This document shows positions 1 through 7,807 of a DNA stretch of 64,000 bases, in pieces (within the stretch, counting starts at the first letter, position 1; each line of letters opens with the position of its first letter). The notes under the pieces were generated by a model. It was not told the origin of the DNA and searched no databases. It saw only the letters and a program-made list of their open reading frames with translations. Location of the stretch: positions 1 to 64,000 of the forward strand of contig JAAEOA010000311.1 in assembly GCA_024223715.1 (NCBI GenBank), in the 5' to 3' direction. This stretch comes from a bacterium (lineage in GTDB: Bacteria; Krumholzibacteriota; Krumholzibacteriia; LZORAL124-64-63). The position numbers and the translations under genes are program-made.

Positions 1-468
1 GAATTTAATCAGACGAATTTTCCAATGAGTGTCGGGGACTTTAAATTTGGTCATGTAAATTTCAGGCATCACATCGTGAACATCGAGAATGACTTTGGCC
101 CCAAACAACCGGGGCAAAATTGCTGTTCCAACCATAAAGTCGGGCATGGTATTGACGTGAACCACATCATAACGGTTTTTTAGGTGGTGATTTTGTACAG
201 CAATGGAAGCCAGAATTAAAAAGCGTACATAGCTCATTACATAAGCAACAGGGCTTCCACCACGATAACGGGGCATGGCCAGTTCGTGGAGGGTGATGCC
301 CTCGGTTTGAGAAATCCTTGATTTGCCATCACTGGAGAGGGCATAAAAATGCACATCCCAACCATGAGTAGCGGCAAGGGTTGCTTCCCGTCTGCAGCGC
401 GGATCAGTCTGATAGTGCGTGTAGGCAACCATGGCGATGCGTCCGACATGGGGGCTGGTTTTGCTCAC
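1..468 (-). CDS. Glycosyltransferase family 4, N-terminal part (truncated by window edge)
   Basis: The readable 156 residues begin with VSKTSPHVGRIAMVAY and continue with YQTDPRCRREA, a typical start of GT4 (GT-B fold) glycosyltransferases, where the first Rossmann strand is followed by the donor-independent N-domain. A later VVHVNTMPDFMV segment and ILDVHDVMPE are also characteristic of this family. The C-terminal UDP-sugar-binding half lies outside the window. The likely start is GTG, with AGAAAG six bases upstream; no in-frame ATG lies between the stop of the upstream gene and this codon. It follows the preceding minus-strand gene by 29 bp, so it is probably the third gene of a unit with the PLP enzyme and the RelA/SpoT-like protein. 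The acceptor sugar cannot be inferred. Confidence 0.8.
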   Translation of the reverse strand, partial: MSKTSPHVGRIAMVAYTHYQTDPRCRREATLAATHGWDVHFYALSSDGKSRISQTEGITLHELAMPRYRGGSPVAYVMSYVRFLILASIAVQNHHLKNRYDVVHVNTMPDFMVGTAILPRLFGAKVILDVHDVMPEIYMTKFKVPDTHWKIRLIKF

Positions 469-497
469 AGCAATCTTTCTTGTTGGGGTTTGGCTTC

Positions 498-1778
498 TTA
501 AGCCTCTGGAAACGCCGGCAACCATCCATCCCCATAAACCTCATGAGGAAAAATTTTTGGCACCACACCATACATGAATTGTCGCTTTTTCAAAGCCAAA
601 TGACTGGCTTCATGATCGCTGCATACAGTGCGCAGATAGCTTTCCAATGTAAAGATTTGAATCTCCACGGGGAAACGATAGGGCCGACTGCCTCCATACT
701 CTTCAAAGAGGATATCGACATCTCCCTTGAATACTTTAAACCCTTTACCACTGAAAGAGTTGAGGGTGCTCCCAGTGCCAAAGCCACCAAAAGCATCTGT
801 AACATTCCGCCACCCAAAGGTATTGCCCAGGCAGGAATCCAGCAGCATCAGCAATTCATTCAGGGCTTCATTGTCATTCACAATAAACATAGCCCCAATC
901 AAATCACCAATCTCATCGGGGTTATTAATGCCCTTGCGAATCATTTTCGACAGCACAGAACCGGAACTTTGCTGTCGCATTCTATCAAATCGGGTCTTTT
1001 CAACCACCCGGTGGGTTCCGTCAACAACCTCAAAGCCCATAGGAGCCACGGCCATTTTGAACCGGCAGTTATAATAGAGGACATCCAGAGAGATCAACCG
1101 TTCATCGTGTTTCTTCTCAAGGAATGTCGACCGGAAATTCCAAAGCATGTCGTCTGATTCAGGCCGGCTGGTATACTCAATTGTGCTGCCGTCGTCACCC
1201 AGACGGTAACCAACAGTCAAATCATGGATTTGCTGCGTGAATTGCCACAATCCACGGTTAAGAATCTCTTCAAAATGGGATCTGTGTCGCGGGCCATCCT
1301 GAATAATCCGACACTGATCAATGTGAAGTAAGGTCTGAGCCAGAAATAGTTTACGACGGGCCTCGAAGGAGCGCCGTGCAGCGGAACTGTCAAAGCTGAT
1401 GCGCATGAGTTCGCGCACATCCTGGCAACCGGCGACTTCGGCATTAAGGTGGACATTGCCGCGGCTGTCTTCGGGCAAACTTTCAATGGTGGCTTCCAGA
1501 AAAATATCCGCTTCCTGCAGGTACTCGCGAGCTTTCTGAAGAAGCTGGGGAAGTCGAACATCGTCGGCACCGGAGTCGATGGCATGAAAGAGTCGGCTCA
1601 GCTCCTGACGATAGGCTTCATCGTCCTGGCGCATCCGGCGGTAGCTGAGGCGGGTCAGGTGCAGCAGGCGGGAGCGTTTGTCGGCAAAATAGGGATCCAA
1701 AAGAGGGTGGGCGGTGTGATCCACCGCCCACTTCTCTTTATCAGCACTAACAACGGACTCTGTTTCGTTGGAACTCAT
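498..1778 (-). CDS. Divergent RelA/SpoT-fold-like protein of unknown function
   Basis: This 426-residue soluble protein has no signal peptide or membrane segment. Residues 1-270 are mostly charged helices with no family I recognise. Residues 272-393 resemble the (p)ppGpp synthetase fold: a K-rich helix, then IGDLIGAMFIV (290-300, compare DLIGIRII), then FPVEIQIFT (369-377, compare vEVQIRT, which carries a catalytic Glu), then HEASH (389-393, compare the AxHW region). The Arg normally following DxxG is missing, so pyrophosphate transfer may be lost or changed. No HD hydrolase or TGS/ACT domain is seen. The start ATG has GGAG five bases upstream. It lies 21 bp after the PLP enzyme gene and probably shares its transcript. 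The family call is a motif-level inference. Confidence 0.5.
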   Translation of the reverse strand: MSSNETESVVSADKEKWAVDHTAHPLLDPYFADKRSRLLHLTRLSYRRMRQDDEAYRQELSRLFHAIDSGADDVRLPQLLQKAREYLQEADIFLEATIESLPEDSRGNVHLNAEVAGCQDVRELMRISFDSSAARRSFEARRKLFLAQTLLHIDQCRIIQDGPRHRSHFEEILNRGLWQFTQQIHDLTVGYRLGDDGSTIEYTSRPESDDMLWNFRSTFLEKKHDERLISLDVLYYNCRFKMAVAPMGFEVVDGTHRVVEKTRFDRMRQQSSGSVLSKMIRKGINNPDEIGDLIGAMFIVNDNEALNELLMLLDSCLGNTFGWRNVTDAFGGFGTGSTLNSFSGKGFKVFKGDVDILFEEYGGSRPYRFPVEIQIFTLESYLRTVCSDHEASHLALKKRQFMYGVVPKIFPHEVYGDGWLPAFPEA

Positions 1779-1799
1779 CAGCTCTCCGTGTTGAGGGGC

Positions 1800-2984
1800 T
1801 TAGATCATTTCCAGAACCCTGGCCATGTCTTTTTCAATATCTTCGTAGGTTTCGCAACCTACGGCAATGCGGACCAGGTCGTCAGTAATTTCAGCTTTCA
1901 GGCGTTCCTCAAGAGGAATGCTGGCGTGGGTCATGCTGGCCGGATGTTCAATCAGGCTCTCAATTCCACCAAGGCTGACCGCCAGAGCAGGCACTTCAAC
2001 GTTGTTGATCAGGGTTTTGCCGGCCTCAAGTCCGCCTTTAACACCAAAGCTGAAAACAGCTCCAGGGCCCCGCATTTGCCTTTTACCCAATTCATACTGG
2101 GGGTGGCTTTCCAGGCCCGGATACCGGATCCATTCAATCTTCTCATGGTTTTCCAGGAAAGTGGCCAATTTCATGGCATTTTCCTGGGCACGATCCATGC
2201 GCAGGCCTAAGCTTTTTACTCCGCGAAGTACCAGCCATGCCTGATGAGGATCCATTGTTCCCCCAATATTATAGTGGACGGTGCGCAATCTGGCGAGCAC
2301 ATCCGGATCTTTTGCTACGACCATACCGGCAACTACATCGGTGTGACCGTTGATGAATTTGGTCATGCTGTGCAAAACAATGTCAGCACCCTGCAGCAAG
2401 GGGTTTTGCAGGTATGGGGAGGCAAAGGTATTGTCAACAACCAGAAGGGCGCCACCGTCGTGGGCGATTTTGGCGCAGGCTTCGACATCGGTCATGGACA
2501 GCGTTGGGTTGGCTGGGGTCTCGATGTAGACCAGCTTGGTATTTTCTTTCATGGCTGCGGCCACGTTTTCGGGGTTGGTGCTGTCGACAAAACTGCTTTC
2601 CACACCAAAACGAGGGTATTCGTTTTCCAGGATCATGCGGCTGGGGCCGTAAAGGCTTTCGGTGGCCACAATGTGGGTGCCCATGCCGAGATAAGTCAGG
2701 TAGACCATGTTTACGGCAGCCATGCCGGAAGCGGCGCCAAGGCCACCGCAGCCACCTTCGAGGGCGGCGATGTTGTCTTCAAGGGCTTCGGTTGTGGGGT
2801 TGCCGAGACGGGTGTATTTGTAGCCGGGCTCGCCGCCGAAGCAGGCTGCGCCGTGGTCGGCATCGCGGAAGGCGAAGGTGCTGGTTTGGTAGATAGGGGT
2901 GGCAACGGCACCGGTGGTTGGGTCAATGTGCTGGCCGGCGTGGATGATTTTGGTGTCCATGCCGCGTTTGTTGATGTCTTTCAT
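1800..2984 (-). CDS. Cys/Met-metabolism PLP-dependent enzyme (methionine gamma-lyase / cystathionine gamma-synthase family)
   Basis: This 394-residue fold-type I PLP enzyme belongs to the transsulfuration family, which makes or cleaves C-S bonds of cystathionine, homocysteine or methionine in the cytosol. The N-terminus TKIIHAGQ, YKYTRLGNPT (PLP-phosphate-binding Tyr57 and Arg from the partner subunit), Asp184 in VVDNTF and the Schiff-base Lys209 in HSMTKFINGH are all visible. Overall wording is closest to methionine gamma-lyase (GAACFxGE, LRMDRxxxNA, HPASMTH). However, the lyase-specific Cys in LYGC is Pro114 here, so the substrate is uncertain. The ORF is open 33 codons further upstream, but the chosen ATG has AAAGG at good spacing and matches the family N-terminus. 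It is the first gene of a minus-strand unit. Confidence 0.88.
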   Translation of the reverse strand: MKDINKRGMDTKIIHAGQHIDPTTGAVATPIYQTSTFAFRDADHGAACFGGEPGYKYTRLGNPTTEALEDNIAALEGGCGGLGAASGMAAVNMVYLTYLGMGTHIVATESLYGPSRMILENEYPRFGVESSFVDSTNPENVAAAMKENTKLVYIETPANPTLSMTDVEACAKIAHDGGALLVVDNTFASPYLQNPLLQGADIVLHSMTKFINGHTDVVAGMVVAKDPDVLARLRTVHYNIGGTMDPHQAWLVLRGVKSLGLRMDRAQENAMKLATFLENHEKIEWIRYPGLESHPQYELGKRQMRGPGAVFSFGVKGGLEAGKTLINNVEVPALAVSLGGIESLIEHPASMTHASIPLEERLKAEITDDLVRIAVGCETYEDIEKDMARVLEMI

Positions 2985-3251
2985 TATTTGAGACCTTTCT
3001 GCTAAGCCGGGTGGGTCAAGATAATATGCATGCAACCGAACCGGTCTTTCAGGGTGGAAATTCAATTCTCCGGAAATATGCAACCTGAATGAGAGTTAAT
3101 CAAAGTTTGTCATAAATGGTGCATCGAACTCAGAATGGGGGAAATCAGGGCAGATTGGTAGGGTTAGACCCAGTTGGTTTCTTGTGGCAAGGCTGTTGAT
3201 CTCCTATTTTGGTGGCAATCATTTCATGCCATTCCCCATCGGAGGTCGCTA

Positions 3252-6200
3252 ATGTTGTCCCTGAAGAAGTTATTAATCTTGGTTCTCGTACTGGTAGCAG
3301 TGGTGCAGCTCGTTCCAGCATCTTTTGCCGCCGGCCCAAAAACCTGGAACTACATGCCCTCCTCAGAAACCGGTACCCAGGCATTTATAACCGCCAACCC
3401 CACTTATGACGGCCGCGGTGTAGCAGTAGCCATCCTCGATACCGGCATCGACGCCTTCGCCCCAGGCCTCCTGCAAACCAGCACCGGCCAAACCAAACTC
3501 ATCGATGTGCGCGATTTCTCCACCGAAGGTGACTGGGAAACCTTCCTCGCCAAATACGATGAATCCGGAACCGACAAAGCTCCTGTCTTCGCCACCGAAG
3601 ACGGCCTGCTCCTGCGCGGCGCCCAGGGCCTGCCCGTTCCCCCGGTAAGCGGTGATGTCGCCTTCCCGGTATACATTAGCGAAATCGCCGAAAAAGATTT
3701 TGTAAACAACTCCGACGTGAACGACCTGAATGACGATGGTGATACTTCCGACCGTTTCGGTTTCATTGTTTACGCCGCCGACCGTGATGCGGTGGAGTCT
3801 GCTTTGGGCATTGGCCAAGGCTACGAAATGCTAACCGCTTTAAACGAAACCGCCGCCAAAACCGTAGCCACCGAACGCCTCTCCAAAAAAGTTTGGGTCG
3901 TGGTTGTCGATACTAACGGCGACGGAAACCTTTCCGACGAAGTCATGATGCGCGACTACCGCATCAACTACGATGCCTTTGCTCTGGCCAGCGACAACAA
4001 CCCGGACAGCCGAGCCCTAATGGCCTGGGAATTGAATGTTTTTGCCAACGAAGATCATCTGGGAAATCCCGAAGCCCCCACTGTTGAATTCCACTTTGAC
4101 GATGGTAGCCACGGCTCTCACTGTGCCGGCATCGCCGCTGGTTTTGAAGTCAGTGGTCAGCAGGGAATGCACGGTGGTGCTCCCGGTTCCTGGTTGCTCT
4201 CTCTCAAACTGGGTGACAACCGCCTTGCCGGTGGCGCAACCCGTACCAGCAGCATGCGCCGCGCTTACGAATACGGAGCTGAGTTCGAAGAAAAATACGG
4301 CATTCCCGTGGTTGTTAACATGAGCTTCGGTATCGCTTCTGTTGAAGAAGGCGACGATTCCATGGGTGGCTGGCTGGACAACATGCTGGCCGAAAACCCA
4401 ACCTTCTATTGCTGCACCAGCGCCGGTAACGAAGGCCCTGGTCTTTCTACCGTAGGTATCCCTGCCACCAGCCCGAGCCTGATTAGCAGTGGTGCTTCTC
4501 TTTCAGTGGAGTCCGGTGCTGATTTGTACAGTGCCCGCATGGAGCGCGCCACGCTGTTCAACTTCAGCAGCCGTGGGGGCGAAACCGCCAAGCCGGATAT
4601 CGTAGCTCCAGGTTCTGCTCTCAGTACTGTGCCTGGTTTCATCGATGGCAGTGCACGTTTTAATGGAACCAGCATGGCCTCGCCTCAAACGGCTGGTGCC
4701 GTGGCCTGCCTGGTCAGCGCCGCCATGCAGGAGGGCTTGAATATTCATTGGGGAATGATGAAACGGGCCATTATTGCCGGCGGAACCAAAATATCCGGGT
4801 TGAGCCTCACCGATCAGGGTGGTGGATTGGTCACCACCGAAGCCAGCTGGAAAGTCCTGAAAAAACTGGCTGCCAGCAAAACCGCTCATCAGGTTCTGCG
4901 CTTTGACATTGAAACGGCCTGTGTATTCCAGGAAGATGGCCTCAGCGATGCTGCTTACTGGCGCACTCCCGGTGGTGTTCCTTTCGCTCCTGAAAGAGTA
5001 ACTTTCGCCGTCAGCCCAGTCTTCCACCCCGACATGACTCCGGATGATAAAGATACTTTCTTCCGCAGCTTCAGCTTCAAAAGTGAAGCCGATTGGTTGA
5101 AGGTTGTATCCGGCGATCGATACATTCGCGGTGATATGGCCATGCAAGTTGTCTGCCAATACCAAGAAGATAAACTCACCCAGCCTGGTGCTTACAGTGC
5201 TCGCATTATTGCAAACATTGACGGAGGAGATCTGGGTGGTCTTGAAGGCCGTGAGTTCTACCTCTGGAATACTGTTATTGTAGGCGAGCCCGTAGGGCCC
5301 GAATCTGGTTATACAAAAGTTTTCGAAGGCAAAAAACTGGCACAAAGTTCAACTCTGCGACATTACGTGAATGTTCCCGCCGGCTCTTCCGCCATGCGGA
5401 TTCGTCTCGAAGTCAGCGATGATGTTGGATCCGCTGATGGTGCCATGGCCCTCACGGAAATTTGTGACCCCGAAGGTCGGGTTCGTGGTGGTTTTGCCGG
5501 GTATGCCAGCACTCAGGGCGATAACATCAAAGACATGACAGTTTTCCGTCCTGAGCTCTTTCCTGGCATCTGGGAAATCAATGTTTCCGGAGCCATTACT
5601 GCGGAAGATTTAACTGACTATCGTTTGACCGTCAGTTTTGATGGTTATGATGTGTGCCCGCCTGAATTAAAAGGTTTCGGAGTTAAAGAAACAGGCAAAA
5701 CAGCCAAGGCCAATATTAAAGTGACTCGTTCTTTTGAGGGTACTTTCCGTGGAAGCGCCACGGCTGAAATGCAGGGCTTTGTAAAAGAAAGCGAAGTGAC
5801 CATTGAAGAGACCGATGAGTGGACTCAGAGTTTCACTCTGGACAGCACCACACCCCGGGCCGCTTTCCATCTGGTTATGGAAGAATCGGTTGGAAATTAT
5901 TTCACCGATTGTGCCGTGAATATTCTCGATGGCAGTGGAAAAGCCGTTCGCAGTACAGGCTTTAATGGCACCGAAGTTGATGTCTCCATGAGGCTTCCTT
6001 CCGGGCAGGACTCGGCAACATACACTATCCAGGTTGTTGGTGCCTTCGCCATTGCCGAAGAGCAGGCCGAATGGGGCTTTAATTTTGAAGAGAAATATTT
6101 CTTCGCTCAGGCAGTCCATGGATCGGCCAACCGCGCCGGTGGTGGTCGCCTGACACTGCCTTGTGGCGTACCGACCAACATTAAGGTCAGCTTTGATGAA

Positions 6201-6332
6201 GAATGGCCTGGTGCTCCTGAAGGAATGACTGCCTTTGGGGAGTTGGAATTCCGTGATGGAAATACTGATGATCGCCGACCTGGTGATAGTGGCGGACGCT
6301 TGGTTCTGCAGGTTCCCATTTTGGTTGACTGA
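3252..6332 (+). CDS. Exported S8 subtilisin-like peptidase, tripeptidyl-peptidase-II-like
   Basis: This 1026-residue secreted serine peptidase starts with a clear Sec signal (KK, then a Leu/Val-rich core, then ASFAAG). The triad is Asp63 (VAILDTGID), His287 (HGSHCAG) and Ser474 (NGTSMASPQ), with the oxyanion Asn393 (SAGNEGPG). The 224-residue Asp-His gap is far longer than in ordinary subtilisins and matches the large insert of tripeptidyl peptidase II; GPGLSTVGIPATS also resembles that family. Residues after about 560 form a long beta-rich region like the TPPII central part, ending without an obvious anchor. The start ATG follows GGAGGT; the longer upstream ORF would bury the signal peptide. 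The gene is monocistronic and ends before a strong hairpin plus T-run. Export of a TPPII-like enzyme is the odd point. Confidence 0.9.
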   Translation: MLSLKKLLILVLVLVAVVQLVPASFAAGPKTWNYMPSSETGTQAFITANPTYDGRGVAVAILDTGIDAFAPGLLQTSTGQTKLIDVRDFSTEGDWETFLAKYDESGTDKAPVFATEDGLLLRGAQGLPVPPVSGDVAFPVYISEIAEKDFVNNSDVNDLNDDGDTSDRFGFIVYAADRDAVESALGIGQGYEMLTALNETAAKTVATERLSKKVWVVVVDTNGDGNLSDEVMMRDYRINYDAFALASDNNPDSRALMAWELNVFANEDHLGNPEAPTVEFHFDDGSHGSHCAGIAAGFEVSGQQGMHGGAPGSWLLSLKLGDNRLAGGATRTSSMRRAYEYGAEFEEKYGIPVVVNMSFGIASVEEGDDSMGGWLDNMLAENPTFYCCTSAGNEGPGLSTVGIPATSPSLISSGASLSVESGADLYSARMERATLFNFSSRGGETAKPDIVAPGSALSTVPGFIDGSARFNGTSMASPQTAGAVACLVSAAMQEGLNIHWGMMKRAIIAGGTKISGLSLTDQGGGLVTTEASWKVLKKLAASKTAHQVLRFDIETACVFQEDGLSDAAYWRTPGGVPFAPERVTFAVSPVFHPDMTPDDKDTFFRSFSFKSEADWLKVVSGDRYIRGDMAMQVVCQYQEDKLTQPGAYSARIIANIDGGDLGGLEGREFYLWNTVIVGEPVGPESGYTKVFEGKKLAQSSTLRHYVNVPAGSSAMRIRLEVSDDVGSADGAMALTEICDPEGRVRGGFAGYASTQGDNIKDMTVFRPELFPGIWEINVSGAITAEDLTDYRLTVSFDGYDVCPPELKGFGVKETGKTAKANIKVTRSFEGTFRGSATAEMQGFVKESEVTIEETDEWTQSFTLDSTTPRAAFHLVMEESVGNYFTDCAVNILDGSGKAVRSTGFNGTEVDVSMRLPSGQDSATYTIQVVGAFAIAEEQAEWGFNFEEKYFFAQAVHGSANRAGGGRLTLPCGVPTNIKVSFDEEWPGAPEGMTAFGELEFRDGNTDDRRPGDSGGRLVLQVPILVD

Positions 6333-6353
6333 TCCAAGGGAGAGTCCAGAAGA

Positions 6354-7637
6354 TCAGTTCAGAAGATCGTTAAAAATCGCCTCCAGCCGGACCATATGTT
6401 TCTGGCGGGAGGCGTTTTTTTCTGCCCAGGCGCGCGCGTTGTCCGGAGCCGCCAAGGGTAGGTTTACAGCTTCGTGGAGACCGGCCAAAATACCCTCCGG
6501 GTCACGCGGCGGGACAATAATTCCGGTATTACCGTGTTCAATCATTTCCGGAATGCCGCCGATGTTGGTTCCCACCAGAGGGATCCCAGCAGCAAGACTT
6601 TCCAAAGCTGCCATCGGGCCGTTTTCATACCATTCTGAAGTCAGTACGGAAAACCGTGCTCTGCCAAGGGCTTCACGCAAGCCGGAAATATCGAGCGGTC
6701 CCAGAATTTCCACGGTTTTGAGTTCAAGATGAGCAACGTGTGCTTTCAGGTTTTCAGAACAGGGGCCACTGCCGGCAATGCGCAATTTAAGCGGTGCTGA
6801 GGATTGCGGATTTTCAGAATATTGTTTCTCCCAAAGAGCCTGAGCATCCAAAAGAGTTCGCAAACCTTTTTCCCGTGAAATTCGACCGAAAAAGATATAA
6901 GAATCTTTTGTGGAGTTTTGTGGCAAAGCAGGAATTTGGGAAGGGTGCCAAAAATCCAAATCAACAAAATTTGGCAAATGCTCGAGTCGGTTTTCCGGAT
7001 AGCCCCATTCAGAATATTTTTGTTTGTAGCATGCACTTGGGCACAAAAAACGACTAACAGTGCTTTCGTAAGAACGCAGGCTCCTCTGCAAAAACGTCTC
7101 CACCGCCGCCAACCCGGAAGCCACCCTCGACTCCTTAACACACTTACCCATCACCGCCCGATGCAACTGCCCTCCCTTACACTCCTCACAAATCTCTCCA
7201 TCACGCAGCATATGAATTGCGGGACACAACAACCGCAAATCATGCAAAGTCATCACCACGGGAATTCCATGCTTCTTCAAAACCGGCAAAATCGAAGGGC
7301 TCAGGTGATGATAAATATTATGAAGATGAGCCACATCCGGCCGGGTCTCTTTAATCAAGGCCTCCAAATTCCGTGCTGCTTCCCGGTTCCAGATCAAACT
7401 CATGGCGTCACTGACGGCATCTAAACCATACCGTGGTTTGCTGTAATCGCGGGCTTTGACAAAGTACTTTTCGTAGGGTGAAGGACGTGCGTATTCATCG
7501 GCCATGGCAAAAGGAATAACCTCCCAGCCAGCCTTTATCAGGTCTTCTTCTTCCTGAACAAGATATCGACCCACACCACCGGCGGGACCCTTGTCGTGAT
7601 AGAATTTGTTTATTAACAGCAGTTTACGCTTGGTCAT
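6354..7637 (-). CDS. Glycosyltransferase family 4
   Basis: This 427-residue cytosolic or membrane-associated retaining GT-B enzyme has an N-terminal acceptor domain with GGVGRYLVQEEEDLIKAG and VAHLHNIYHHLSPSIL. The donor domain contains YIFFGRISREKGLRTLLDA, a LRIAGSGP strand and the family EX7E-type segment ENGPMAALESLAAGIPLVG followed by IPEMIEHGNTGIIVPP. A Cys cluster near residues 137-175 (LLCPAIHML, ICEECKGG, GKCV) is common in a GT4 subgroup that transfers to lipid-linked glycans. It stands alone between a convergent peptidase gene and a divergent histidine kinase gene, so the pathway is unknown; a role in surface polysaccharide assembly is only likely. The ribosome-binding site is weak (AGGG). 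Confidence 0.88.
   Translation of the reverse strand: MTKRKLLLINKFYHDKGPAGGVGRYLVQEEEDLIKAGWEVIPFAMADEYARPSPYEKYFVKARDYSKPRYGLDAVSDAMSLIWNREAARNLEALIKETRPDVAHLHNIYHHLSPSILPVLKKHGIPVVMTLHDLRLLCPAIHMLRDGEICEECKGGQLHRAVMGKCVKESRVASGLAAVETFLQRSLRSYESTVSRFLCPSACYKQKYSEWGYPENRLEHLPNFVDLDFWHPSQIPALPQNSTKDSYIFFGRISREKGLRTLLDAQALWEKQYSENPQSSAPLKLRIAGSGPCSENLKAHVAHLELKTVEILGPLDISGLREALGRARFSVLTSEWYENGPMAALESLAAGIPLVGTNIGGIPEMIEHGNTGIIVPPRDPEGILAGLHEAVNLPLAAPDNARAWAEKNASRQKHMVRLEAIFNDLLN
6378..6421 (+). terminator. Rho-independent terminator of the S8 peptidase gene
   Basis: CGCCTCCAGCC pairs with GGCGGGAGGCG (one mismatch, 15-base loop), followed by seven T. It begins 45 bases after the peptidase stop and lies inside the 3' coding end of the convergent glycosyltransferase gene. 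Confidence 0.8.
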
Positions 7638-7807
7638 GATGCCCTGTCAGGAAGAGTTCGAGTGCTTGCAATACTAAAGAAATAACCGAGACAAAACCAC
7701 GGGTCAACCTTTCGTGGCTTCTGCCGATAATTTTTGAGTAAAGATTACCTCACTTTTGGGAGTGGGGGAAGGTCTGTTGTCCCGGTCTTTTCCAAGCAAA
7801 GGAAGGC

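Noticed and set aside
2244-3005. Gly/Val-rich plus-strand frame of about 250 codons
   Set aside because: Antisense shadow of the PLP enzyme gene, with no ribosome-binding site and no family pattern.
2985-3170. Possible SAM-type riboswitch upstream of the sulfur-amino-acid enzyme
   Set aside because: I looked for SAM-I, SAM-II and SAM-IV consensus segments in the minus-strand leader and did not find them; a covariance-model scan would be decisive.
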